A stretch of DNA of 7,213 nt, taken from assembly GCA_964565715.1 (NCBI GenBank), contig CAZMGG010000202.1, positions 1 through 7,213 of the forward strand. Reading direction: 5' to 3'. Source of the DNA: CAZMGG01 sp964565715. GTDB lineage: Bacteria; Planctomycetota; UBA1135; UBA2386. Below, in pieces: positions 1-6,373 of this stretch (positions are counted from its first letter, which is position 1; the number at the start of each line of letters is the position of its first letter). The notes under the pieces are model-generated. The model ran no database searches. It saw only the letters and a program-made list of their open reading frames with translations, and was not told the DNA's origin. Made by a program: the position numbers and the translations under genes.

Positions 1-30
1 GCCGACGCCGGCCTCGCCCGGCGGCCGCCG

Positions 31-414
31 ATGCCGCACAATCCCACGCCCGTGAACCTCGAGAAGGCCATCCAGGACGTGCTGCTCGGCGCCAGCGTCC
101 AGAGCGTCGGCGCTTGCTACCGTCAGGACCTGATCGACGCGTTCGGCTTCCAGCCGGCCGAGATCACCCCCGACACCTTCCGCCGCGAGACCGACTCCTT
201 CCTGCGCCGGCTCTGCCGCCAGCTCGGCGAGAAGCACGGCGGCGATCCGCGGGTCGAGTGGGCGTTGCGCGACTGGGTCCTGTTCAGCGACCACTACGAG
301 GCCTGGGACGCGCTGCTGTCGGCCTTCGAGTTCGAGGGCAAGGACGCGCTGGTGCGCCGGGGCCGCGTGCTGTTCCCGGGGCCGCTCACCGCGCACTGGC
401 AGGACGAGGGGTGA
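31..414 (+). CDS. Hypothetical protein, 127 aa, first gene of the yggS-nth cluster
   Basis: I do not recognise this protein. It is a soluble, charged, probably mostly helical polypeptide without a signal peptide, membrane segment or cysteine cluster (single cysteines near residues 29 and 62). It contains an aromatic stretch, WALRDWVLFSDHYEAWDALL, around residues 77-96. It is believed to be a real gene because its codons are strongly GC-biased in the third position and its stop codon overlaps the GTG start of the YggS gene (GTGA, 411-414), a typical sign of translational coupling. The ATG at 31 has no clear Shine-Dalgarno site, and the frame stays open to the left edge of the window, so the true start may lie upstream and the protein could be longer. 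The context, ahead of yggS and nth, does not reveal its function. Confidence 0.72.
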   Translation: MPHNPTPVNLEKAIQDVLLGASVQSVGACYRQDLIDAFGFQPAEITPDTFRRETDSFLRRLCRQLGEKHGGDPRVEWALRDWVLFSDHYEAWDALLSAFEFEGKDALVRRGRVLFPGPLTAHWQDEG

Positions 415-1103
415 GCGGCGGCGTCGCCGGACGGCTGCATTCGGTGCGGGCCGCGATCGCGGCCGCGTGCGCGCGGGTGGGGCGCGATCCGGCGGGCGTG
501 CGGCTGCTGGCGGTGAGCAAGACGCAGCCGGCGAGCGCGGTGCGGGCGGCGTTCGCCGCCGGCCAGCGCGCGTTCGGCGAGAACCGCGTGCAGGAGCTGG
601 TGCGGAAGGCGGGCGAGCTGGCGGATCTCGCGGGGATCGAGTGGCACCTGATCGGCAGCCTGCAGACCAACAAGGTGCGCGACCTGTTGGCGGTGCCGGG
701 GCTGGTGCTGGTGCACAGCCTGGATCGGCCGAAGCTCGCCGATGCGCTGCAGGCGGAGTGCGAGCGGGTGCGGCGGCGGCTCGACGTGCTGCTGCAGGTG
801 AACGCGACCGGCGAGGCGCACAAGCACGGGGTGGAGCCGGCGGGGGTGAGGGGGCTGCTGGCGCACGTGCGGGGCTGCGACCACTTGGTGGTGCGGGGGC
901 TGATGGCGATGGGGCCAGGGTCGGGTCCGGCGTGGCCGGTGTTCCGGGCGGTGGCGGATGTTTGGTCGCAAGTGTCTGTGGAAAATGGAGTTAGGATGGA
1001 TGTGCTGAGCCTGGGGATGTCCGGCGACCTGGCCGAGGCGGTGGCGGCGGGTTCGACCCTGGTACGGCTCGGGACGGCGGTCTTCGGCGAGCGGGCCGGG
1101 TAG
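411..1103 (+). CDS. yggS: YggS/PLPBP family pyridoxal 5'-phosphate-binding protein
   Basis: A cytoplasmic protein of the YggS/PROSC family, which binds pyridoxal 5'-phosphate and keeps vitamin B6 and some amino-acid pools balanced; members have the alanine-racemase N-terminal barrel fold but no established enzyme activity. Visible family motifs are AVSKT with the PLP-binding lysine at residue 37, FGENRVQE (55-62), HLIGSLQTNK (79-88), KHGV, GLMAM, LSLGMSGD (199-206) and GST.VRLG (214-221), the last forming the phosphate-binding end. The length of 230 residues equals the usual family size. I chose the GTG at 411 because it gives this standard N-terminus and overlaps the preceding stop; longer in-frame translations run antisense-like through the previous gene and have no family match. 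Residues 184-197 are encoded by an unusually AT-rich patch (see findings). It is followed 10 bases later by nth. Confidence 0.95.
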   Translation: MSGGVAGRLHSVRAAIAAACARVGRDPAGVRLLAVSKTQPASAVRAAFAAGQRAFGENRVQELVRKAGELADLAGIEWHLIGSLQTNKVRDLLAVPGLVLVHSLDRPKLADALQAECERVRRRLDVLLQVNATGEAHKHGVEPAGVRGLLAHVRGCDHLVVRGLMAMGPGSGPAWPVFRAVADVWSQVSVENGVRMDVLSLGMSGDLAEAVAAGSTLVRLGTAVFGERAG

Positions 1104-1113
1104 CTTCTGCGGC

Positions 1114-1887
1114 GTGCCGAAGCCCAGCCGAGCCGTCCCGGGGAAGCCCGCGCGTTCCCGCAAGCCGAACAAGAAGGGCCGCGCGCGGGTGGCCGATCCA
1201 CCCGAGGTGCTGGCGCGGCTGCGGGTGGCGATCCCCGCACCGGAGTGCGAGCTGGACTTCCGTTCGCCGTGGGAGCTGCTGGTGGCGACGATCCTGTCGG
1301 CGCAGTCCACCGACCGCATGGTCAACACCGTGACCCCGGAGCTGTTCCGGCGCTGGCCGGGGCCGGCGGCGCTGGCGCGGGCCGAGCGCGCCGAGGTGGA
1401 GCAGGTGGTGCATCGGACCGGCTTCTTCCGCAACAAGGCGAAGTCGATCCAGGGCGCGGCGGAGGCGGTGATGCGGGATCACGGCGGCGAGGTGCCGCGG
1501 GAGCTGGACGCGCTGGTGGCGCTGCCCGGGGTGGCGCGCAAGACGGCGAACGTGGTGCTCGGCACGGCCTTCGGCATCCCGTCGGGGATGGTGGTGGACA
1601 CCCACATCGGCCGGGTGGCGCGGGTGCTCGGGTTCTCGGTGCAGGAGGATCCGGCGAAGGTCGAGCAGGACCTGTGCGGGCTGTTCCCGCGGGAGGAATG
1701 GATCGACACGGGGCACCGGCTGCTGCTGCACGGGAGATACGTGTGCCTGGCGCGGGCGCCGCGGTGTGGGGAGTGCCCGTTGTGGGAGCTGTGCCCATCG
1801 CGGCAGAGCGAAACGGCGCAGGGGGAATGGCCGGAGCGGGCGGTGTCGGCGGCGCGGCGCGTCGCGAGCCGGGGCGTCGAGGGTTAG
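1114..1887 (+). CDS. nth: Endonuclease III (DNA glycosylase/AP lyase)
   Basis: A base-excision repair enzyme that removes oxidised pyrimidines from DNA and cleaves the abasic site by beta-elimination. The protein shows LLVATILSAQSTD (residues 55-67), the helix-hairpin-helix LPGVARKTANVVLG (137-150) with the catalytic lysine at 143, and VDTHIGRV (161-168) with the catalytic aspartate at 162. The C-terminal 4Fe-4S loop is intact: cysteines 211, 218, 221 and 227 in the classic C-x6-C-x2-C-x5-C spacing. At 257 residues it is longer than the E. coli enzyme (211). The extra length is a basic, probably disordered N-terminal tail of about 30 residues rich in Lys, Arg and Pro, and about 30 residues after the cluster. 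The start is a GTG 10 bases behind the yggS stop with no strong Shine-Dalgarno sequence; a start further inside would still leave the fold whole. Probably co-transcribed with yggS. Its TAG stop overlaps the stop of the convergent Panacea gene. Confidence 0.96.
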   Translation: MPKPSRAVPGKPARSRKPNKKGRARVADPPEVLARLRVAIPAPECELDFRSPWELLVATILSAQSTDRMVNTVTPELFRRWPGPAALARAERAEVEQVVHRTGFFRNKAKSIQGAAEAVMRDHGGEVPRELDALVALPGVARKTANVVLGTAFGIPSGMVVDTHIGRVARVLGFSVQEDPAKVEQDLCGLFPREEWIDTGHRLLLHGRYVCLARAPRCGECPLWELCPSRQSETAQGEWPERAVSAARRVASRGVEG

Positions 1888-2462
1888 CCGGGGCTCCGCC
1901 GGAACGGCACGCCGGGGTCGGCCACGGCCTCGTGGAGCGTGTTCTCGACGGCTGGCGAGTCCTCATCGAGCCACGGGTCGTCGTCCAGGATCTGCTGCAT
2001 GGCGATCCCCATGTCGATGGGGCTGCCCACACCGCCGCGGAACGCGTGCTGCCAGGCCAGATTCTCGTGGGAGTAGTCGCTGACCCAGGCGGCCGAGCGA
2101 GCCTGGATCACCCGGCCCACCAGTTGTGCGATGCCGACCTCCTCGGGGCTGAGCAGCTTGAAGTCCCTGATCTGCTCGCGCACGACCAACGGCTTGAGCA
2201 GTCCGTCCGGCAACTGCTCTGCCAGACGCAGGCGGTCCAGGTCGCGGACCAGGGCTCGCTCGTAGTGGTTGACGACGGGGCCCTGGGGCAAGGCGATGAA
2301 ACCGCTGTCGGTGAGCGCGTGGCCGAGATCGCGCAGGGCCCGCAGGTCGGCGTAGAACAGGGCCTTGTTCAGCACGGTGATGCCGAGGCGCCCATGGCTC
2401 GTCGCCTGCAGGATCGCCATCGCAGTTTCGGTGAGGCGGGTGGGGCTGGCGCGAGGTGCCAT
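1884..2462 (-). CDS. Panacea (SocA-like antitoxin, formerly DUF4065) domain protein
   Basis: A 192-residue protein with the hallmarks of the Panacea domain: LGITVLNKALFYADL (residues 27-40), a short helix, then TDSGFIALPQGPV (51-63), matching the family pattern of a Leu-Asn-Lys helix followed by a Tyr/Phe-Ala-Asp and a LP.GPV turn. A later SHENLAW segment also fits the family. Known members include SocA, an adaptor-like antitoxin for SocB in Caulobacter, and PanA antitoxins that neutralise many unrelated toxins encoded next to them. Here no toxin gene is adjacent: nth converges on it and an exported protein diverges from it, so its partner is unknown, distant or absent. The ATG at 2462 lacks a Shine-Dalgarno site and lies close behind a GATAAT box, so translation may be nearly leaderless; Met15 (2418-2420) is an alternative start that leaves the domain intact. 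Family assignment is from motif recognition; the antitoxin role is inferred. Confidence 0.85.
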   Translation of the reverse strand: MAPRASPTRLTETAMAILQATSHGRLGITVLNKALFYADLRALRDLGHALTDSGFIALPQGPVVNHYERALVRDLDRLRLAEQLPDGLLKPLVVREQIRDFKLLSPEEVGIAQLVGRVIQARSAAWVSDYSHENLAWQHAFRGGVGSPIDMGIAMQQILDDDPWLDEDSPAVENTLHEAVADPGVPFRRSPG

Positions 2463-2473
2463 GACGGGGCGCG

Positions 2474-2479
2474 ATTATC
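2474..2479 (-). promoter_or_regulatory. Candidate -10 box (GATAAT) of the Panacea gene
   Basis: Read on the minus strand, GATAAT matches the TATAAT consensus in five of six positions and sits in one of the few AT-rich spots of this gap, 11 bases before the ATG at 2462. Transcription would start about 5 bases before the ATG, giving an almost leaderless message. The corresponding -35 position (TGGCGC) is a poor match, so this is a suggestion only. Confidence 0.35.
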
Positions 2480-2501
2480 GATGCCGGGAGCGCTGGGCGC
2501 C

Positions 2502-2518
2502 ATCGCCGGAGGGGCGAT
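2502..2518. repeat. Inverted repeat ATCGCC-GGAGG-GGCGAT between divergent genes
   Basis: A perfect 6-base inverted repeat with a 5-base spacer lies in the gap between the divergent Panacea gene (start 2462) and the exported-protein gene (start 2595). It is placed where an operator serving either promoter could act. Short GC-rich inverted repeats are common by chance in this DNA, so a regulatory role is unproven. Confidence 0.3.
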
Positions 2519-2548
2519 AGGTCGGGGGCAACCAGTTTGTAGGCGCGC

Positions 2549-2554
2549 TATCTT
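2549..2554 (+). promoter_or_regulatory. Weak candidate -10 box (TATCTT) of the exported-protein gene
   Basis: TATCTT matches four of six consensus positions and lies about 40 bases before the ATG at 2595, preceded by a locally AT-richer stretch (AGTTTGTAGG). No convincing -35 hexamer is seen at the usual spacing and no Shine-Dalgarno sequence precedes the ATG. Weak evidence. Confidence 0.2.
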
Positions 2555-2594
2555 CTTCCGCCGCCCCCTGACCACTTTCCCCGCCGACACCACC

Positions 2595-3719
2595 ATGAAC
2601 CGTACCCCTGCCCTTCTCGCGACCGCCGCGTTCGCGGCCGCCATCGTTCCCGCCCAGCAGATCAACGTCGCGTTGGTCGCCGCCGAGTCCACCACCGGCT
2701 GCCAGACGACCGACGTGCAGACGCGCCTGCTGGCCACCGGTCTGTTCGCCAACGTCGGCATCATCAACACCACCACCGCCGGCGGCGGCACGCCGACGCT
2801 GGCGCAGCTGCAGGCGTTCGACTCGGTGATCGTGTGGACCAACAGCACGCCGGCGAGCAACGTCGCGCTGGGCGACGTGCTGGCCGACTACGTCGATGCC
2901 GGCGGCGGCGTGGTGGTGGCGGTGTTCGCCAACAGCACCACGACCGCGGGCCGCAACATCGCCGGCCGCTGGCAGAACGCCTACGAGGTCATCATGGACC
3001 AGGGCGGCAATTCGTCGGGTGCAGGCGGGACGCTGGGCACGGTGCACGTGCCGAGCCACCCGATCATGAACGGCGTGACGGCGTTCACCGGCGGCTCGGT
3101 GGGCTCGCGGCCGAACTCGACGGCGCTGGCGGCGGGCGCGACCCTGATCGCCGAATGGAACAACGGCAAGGTGCTGGTGGCGGTGGGCAGCAACCCGCAG
3201 CGGGTGGATCTCGGCTTCTTCCCGCCGCACTCGACCTGCTCGGGGTCGGGCTGGACCACCGGCGGCGATCAGCTGATGGCCAACGCGCTGGTGCACGCGG
3301 CCCGCGGCGCCTCCTGGACGCCGTTCGGCAGCGGTTGCCCCGGCACTGCCGGCGTGCCGACCCTGTCGGCGGGCAGCACGCGGCCGCAGATCGGCGGCAC
3401 GCTGACGCTCACCGCCGGCAACCTGCCGCTCGGCGTCGGCTTCGTCACCATGGGCTTCTCCAGCACCAATGCGCCGCCGTTCACGCTGCCGCTCGACCTG
3501 GGCCTGTTCGGCATGCCGGGCTGCAATCTGCTCTCGGAGCCGCTGTCCAACACGCTGGTGATCGGACCGGGCACCTCGGCCAACTGGTCGCTGGCGCTGC
3601 CCAACAATCCGGCGTTCGTCGGGGCGTCGTTCTACAACCAGGCGTTGTCGCTGGATCCGCCGGTCAACGCCGCGGGGCTGACGGTGAGCAACGCCGGCCG
3701 CGGCCGCGCCGGCCTGTAG
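2595..3719 (+). CDS. Exported protein: amidotransferase/ThuA-like domain plus planctomycete-type C-terminal module
   Basis: A 374-residue protein. Residues 1-20 form a Sec signal peptide (one Arg, an Ala/Leu-rich core, likely cleavage after VPA). The mature part opens with INVALVAAES and continues with a TP.LAQLQAFDSVIVWTN strand and LADYVDAGGGVVVAVF (about residues 96-111), the pattern of class I glutamine-amidotransferase/ThuA-like folds. I see no catalytic Cys-His-Glu triad, so it is probably a binding or structural domain. After about residue 244 comes a second, beta-rich module running from FGSGCPGTAG via LFGMPGCNLL, ALPNNPAFVG and YNQALSLD to SNAG; Cys248 and Cys310 may pair, as may Cys36 and Cys215. 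I associate this module with secreted planctomycete proteins, where it may be a surface or sorting domain; that is inference. The ATG at 2595 was chosen because it gives the signal peptide; the frame stays open far upstream through nth, but that part is shadow. It ends 7 bases from the convergent lipoprotein gene. Confidence 0.88.
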   Translation: MNRTPALLATAAFAAAIVPAQQINVALVAAESTTGCQTTDVQTRLLATGLFANVGIINTTTAGGGTPTLAQLQAFDSVIVWTNSTPASNVALGDVLADYVDAGGGVVVAVFANSTTTAGRNIAGRWQNAYEVIMDQGGNSSGAGGTLGTVHVPSHPIMNGVTAFTGGSVGSRPNSTALAAGATLIAEWNNGKVLVAVGSNPQRVDLGFFPPHSTCSGSGWTTGGDQLMANALVHAARGASWTPFGSGCPGTAGVPTLSAGSTRPQIGGTLTLTAGNLPLGVGFVTMGFSSTNAPPFTLPLDLGLFGMPGCNLLSEPLSNTLVIGPGTSANWSLALPNNPAFVGASFYNQALSLDPPVNAAGLTVSNAGRGRAGL

Positions 3720-3726
3720 CCGGGGC

Positions 3727-5169
3727 TCAGCGGCCGATCTCGAGCAGTTCCAGCGTGAACCCCGCCACCGCCGCGCTCAGCGCCGCCTCGGTGGGCAGGC
3801 GCAGGCGCGCGGCGTCGGCGGGGAGCTGGGCGAAGGTCGGGTCGACCGGCAGCCAGCGGCCCTCCAGCACCACCTCGCACCACTCGTGCGGCCCGAAGGC
3901 CTGCGCGTCGTCGCCCATGTAGCGGAGACCGAGCACGACGCGGGCGGGGATGCCGAGCGCGCGGGCCAGCGTGACGAACAGCAGCGCGTGGTCGCTGCAG
4001 TCGCCGGTGCGCTGGGTGACGATCTGCTGCACCGTGGGATGGTCGCAGGCGGTGTAGCTGTCGTCGACGAACGCGGCGACGAAGGACAGCAGGCGCTGCA
4101 CGCGGGCATGGTCGGTGGCGGCCGGGCCGACGGCGTCCTGCGCCAGCGCCCGCAGGTCGGGGTCCTGGCAGGGCACGCGCAACGTCGCGCGCAGGGCGTC
4201 GCGGACCTCGTGGGCGCGGGCCTCGGCGCCGGCTTTGGGGTCGATGGCGATCCGGACCGCGCCGTCGGGCAGCGCGGTGATCGTCTGGCCGGGGCCGTCC
4301 TGCAGCGCGCTGCTGCCGGGGCCGCGCGCGCGCAGCACCAGGGTGCGGGCCCGGGTCGGATCGCCGAGCTGCGCGTCGATGCCGGCGCGGCCCAGCAGGT
4401 CGAGATCCAGCGGCGCGTCGAGGCGCCGGGCCTGGTCGGGCGGTTCGGCGCGGAGTTCCATGGCGCCCAGCGTCCAGCTCAGGGTGGAGCCGTCGGGCGC
4501 CACCAGTTCCCGCTCGAAGGTGCCGTCCTGCGGGCCGGTGCGCTGCAGTTCGAACCAATGGCGCTCGACGCCGGCGATGGTGGCGGTGCGGGCGGCCAGC
4601 ACGCGGACGCGGTCGCGGCCGATGCGCAGGTTGTCGAGATCCAGGCTGCGCAGGGTGCGCTGCGCGCCCGGGGCGGCGCCGGCGCGGATCCACAGGCTGA
4701 CGGCAAACGCGTCGCGCAGGGTGTAGTCGGCGCGGCGCAGCCAGCGGGCGCCGGCGTCGGTCACCACCTGCAGGTCCTGGCCCTGGCGTTCGGTCCGCGT
4801 CACCGCCACCTGGCCGTTGCGTTCCTGGCGCGATTCGCTGCCCAGCAGCAGGAACGGCGGCTCGGCGGCATACCACTCGAGGTTCTCGCTGCGCACCGTG
4901 AAGGCCGCGCCCTCGCTGGTGGTCTGCAGGTGGAAGGAGCTGCGGCGGGCGACGACGGCGCGGCCCGCGCGCGTCTCCCTGGCGGTGCGGGTCGACGACC
5001 AGCCGGCCTTCCTGCCGTCCAGGTAGACGCCGAACCAGTCCTCGCGCGGCGTCAGCAGGAAGTCGTCGGGCGAGGCGGGCGCCGGCGCGGCGCAGCCGGC
5101 CAGCGCCAGGGCGAGGGCGAGGGTCGCCAGCAGCGCCGGCGGCGCGGCGAGGGCGCCGGCCCGGCTCAA
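3727..5169 (-). CDS. Transglutaminase-like lipoprotein
   Basis: A 480-residue predicted lipoprotein. The N-terminus has a Leu/Ala-rich signal segment ending in LALAGC, a good lipobox with the lipidated cysteine at residue 26, followed by an Ala/Pro linker. Residues of about 35-330 form a large, probably beta-rich region that I cannot name; it opens with DWFGVYLDGRKAGW. The C-terminal third holds a transglutaminase core: TGDCSDHALLFVTLARALGIPAR with the catalytic cysteine at 391, HEWCEV with histidine 428, and VDPTF with aspartate 443. Such bacterial domains may cross-link, cleave or hydrolyse amide bonds in the cell envelope; the substrate is unknown. The start is a TTG whose last bases overlap the TGA of the DGQHR gene (TTGA, 5166-5169); no ATG or GTG lies in a suitable place, and this start gives a normal-length signal peptide. 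It is therefore probably translated by coupling to the upstream gene. The frame is open far beyond the TTG, but those residues are antisense-frame shadow of the DGQHR gene. Confidence 0.9.
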   Translation of the reverse strand: MSRAGALAAPPALLATLALALALAGCAAPAPASPDDFLLTPREDWFGVYLDGRKAGWSSTRTARETRAGRAVVARRSSFHLQTTSEGAAFTVRSENLEWYAAEPPFLLLGSESRQERNGQVAVTRTERQGQDLQVVTDAGARWLRRADYTLRDAFAVSLWIRAGAAPGAQRTLRSLDLDNLRIGRDRVRVLAARTATIAGVERHWFELQRTGPQDGTFERELVAPDGSTLSWTLGAMELRAEPPDQARRLDAPLDLDLLGRAGIDAQLGDPTRARTLVLRARGPGSSALQDGPGQTITALPDGAVRIAIDPKAGAEARAHEVRDALRATLRVPCQDPDLRALAQDAVGPAATDHARVQRLLSFVAAFVDDSYTACDHPTVQQIVTQRTGDCSDHALLFVTLARALGIPARVVLGLRYMGDDAQAFGPHEWCEVVLEGRWLPVDPTFAQLPADAARLRLPTEAALSAAVAGFTLELLEIGR

Positions 5170-6311
5170 TCGACGATCCGGGCGGCGCGGCCGAGGTGCT
5201 TGCGGATCTTCTCGACGCGCTCGACCTGGCCCTTGGCCGGGAAGCGCTCGTAGAAGCCCTCGCGCCGGAAGTCGCGCACGAGCTCGGACCACGGCCGGAA
5301 CCGCGCCTCGAGCTTCTTCTGCCGCTCGGCGCCGGCGGGCACGTCGTCGACCACGGCGATGGCGACGTCGCCGCACAGCCGCAGCAGCGCCTCCAGGGTC
5401 ACGTCGCGGGTCACCATGTGCCGCTTGTTGTCGCCCCAGGCCTCGCCGAACACCGTGCGCGCCGCGCGCAGCACGTCGCGGACGAAGGCGTAGCCCTTGT
5501 CCTTGCTCCAGCCGCGGCCGTCGCGGAAGGCCGACTGCACGTCCTTGCGGCGGATCACCCGGTGGATCTCGCCGTAGAGCTGCGCCTGGTTGATCCACAT
5601 GTCCTGCTGGCTGCGGCCGCCCAGCATGTTGATGTGGTACTGCAGGGGCGAGTCGCCCTCCTGGTAGAGCATGCGGCAGAGCTGTGCGGCGTACTTCTTC
5701 TCCGGGTCGGTGCCCCACTCGATGCGCTGGTAGAGGTCGATCAGGTGCGACCGGTTGATGCGCGTGTGGGTCGAGTTGATCACCACGAACATCTCCGTGG
5801 CGAAGTCGGCGGTCTTGCCGTCGAAGATCACGCACGGCACGTCGATGCGGCGGTCGGCGTCGGGCTCGTTCAGGTAGAAGTGCAGGCCCGCCAGCCGGTG
5901 CTGGCCGTCGATGATGAGGAACTCGCCCTTCGGCGGCCGCAGGTCGCCGGCGCGGTCGAAGTTGCCGACCGGCGTGAAGTCCAGTTCCTCGCTGGTGAAC
6001 AGCAGGACGGCGCCGGGGACCACCGGCTGCTGGTTCTCGTTGCGGTAGAAATCGCGGATCTGGCGCACCTTGCGCCGGTTGAGGTCGCGCTGGAACGACT
6101 TCGCGTTCTTCTCGATGGCGGCGACGAACTGCTCGACGTCGTCCGGCTCCTGCTTCTTCTTGCCGGGCGGCGTCGGCGAGTCGCCGCCGATCACCTCGCC
6201 GCGTTCGCCATAGAAGCGGCTGACGAAGCAGACCTTCTGCAGCAGCTCCTCGACCGGGTAGCTGACGAAGTAGAACTCGGACTCCTTCTGACGCATCCGC
6301 AGGGCGAGCAC
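5166..6311 (-). CDS. DGQHR-domain protein (DndB-related family)
   Basis: A 381-residue cytoplasmic protein. The signature motif FLIIDGQHRLAGLHFY lies at residues 131-146 with DGQHR at 135-139, followed by VPCVIFDGK (158-166) and FVVINSTHTRINRSH (175-189), the order seen in DGQHR-domain proteins. Family members include DndB, the regulator of the Dnd DNA phosphorothioation system, and DGQHR proteins associated with that system, but many are isolated and of unknown role. No dndC, dndD, dndE or restriction genes are present here, so a phosphorothioation role is not supported. Residues 44-58 form a Pro/Lys-rich insert that is probably a flexible loop; the C-terminus (about 310-381) is rich in Arg, Lys and Glu. 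The GTG start is supported by a GGAGG six bases upstream, one of the best ribosome sites in the window; Met6 is the alternative. Its stop overlaps the start of the lipoprotein gene. Confidence 0.9.
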   Translation of the reverse strand: MLALRMRQKESEFYFVSYPVEELLQKVCFVSRFYGERGEVIGGDSPTPPGKKKQEPDDVEQFVAAIEKNAKSFQRDLNRRKVRQIRDFYRNENQQPVVPGAVLLFTSEELDFTPVGNFDRAGDLRPPKGEFLIIDGQHRLAGLHFYLNEPDADRRIDVPCVIFDGKTADFATEMFVVINSTHTRINRSHLIDLYQRIEWGTDPEKKYAAQLCRMLYQEGDSPLQYHINMLGGRSQQDMWINQAQLYGEIHRVIRRKDVQSAFRDGRGWSKDKGYAFVRDVLRAARTVFGEAWGDNKRHMVTRDVTLEALLRLCGDVAIAVVDDVPAGAERQKKLEARFRPWSELVRDFRREGFYERFPAKGQVERVEKIRKHLGRAARIVD

Positions 6312-6317
6312 GGGTGG

Positions 6318-6322
6318 CCTCC
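6318..6322 (-). promoter_or_regulatory. Ribosome binding site GGAGG deciding the GTG start of the DGQHR gene
   Basis: On the minus strand GGAGG is followed by six bases (CCACCC) and then GTG at 6311. This is a canonical Shine-Dalgarno match and spacing, and it favours the GTG over the in-frame ATG five codons later. Confidence 0.75.
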
Positions 6323-6325
6323 GTT

Positions 6326-6367
6326 GGGGTGGGGGTCGTGGGTCTGGGGTCTGGGGTCGGGGTCGGG
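6326..6367 (+). repeat. G-run tract with GGGGTCT/GGGGTC repeats, potential G-quadruplex
   Basis: Seven runs of three to five G are separated by loops of one to four bases (T, TCGT, TCT, TCT, TC, TC) on the plus strand. The tract lies in the leader region of the minus-strand DGQHR gene, so the G-rich strand is the template and the transcript is C-rich with almost no G. It satisfies the usual sequence pattern for a G-quadruplex in DNA. It may also simply be a short slippage-prone repeat. Confidence 0.6.
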
Positions 6368-6373
6368 ATTCTA
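6368..6373 (-). promoter_or_regulatory. Candidate -10 box (TAGAAT) of the DGQHR-lipoprotein operon
   Basis: Read on the minus strand, TAGAAT matches TATAAT in five of six positions and is the only AT-rich hexamer in the gap upstream of the DGQHR gene. It would start a message about 50 bases before the GTG, and nearly the whole leader would be the C-rich repeat tract. The -35 region (TGCGCC at 17-base spacing) is poor, so a different sigma factor or read-through from the small upstream gene is possible. Confidence 0.35.

Noticed and set aside
294..1436. Minus-strand open frames opposite yggS and nth
   Set aside because: His/Arg/Pro-rich products without motifs, antisense to two confident genes.
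1245..2594. Open frame running from nth into the exported-protein gene
   Set aside because: It is a Gly/Ala/Arg-rich shadow of nth and the antisense of the Panacea gene; the signal peptide marks the true start at 2595.
5100..5130. GGCGAG tandem repeat
   Set aside because: It is the codon repeat of the Leu-Ala signal peptide of the lipoprotein, not an independent repeat element.
5166..6311. A Dnd phosphorothioation locus
   Set aside because: Only the DGQHR-family member is present; the sulfur-transfer and modification genes are absent from the window, so no Dnd system can be claimed.
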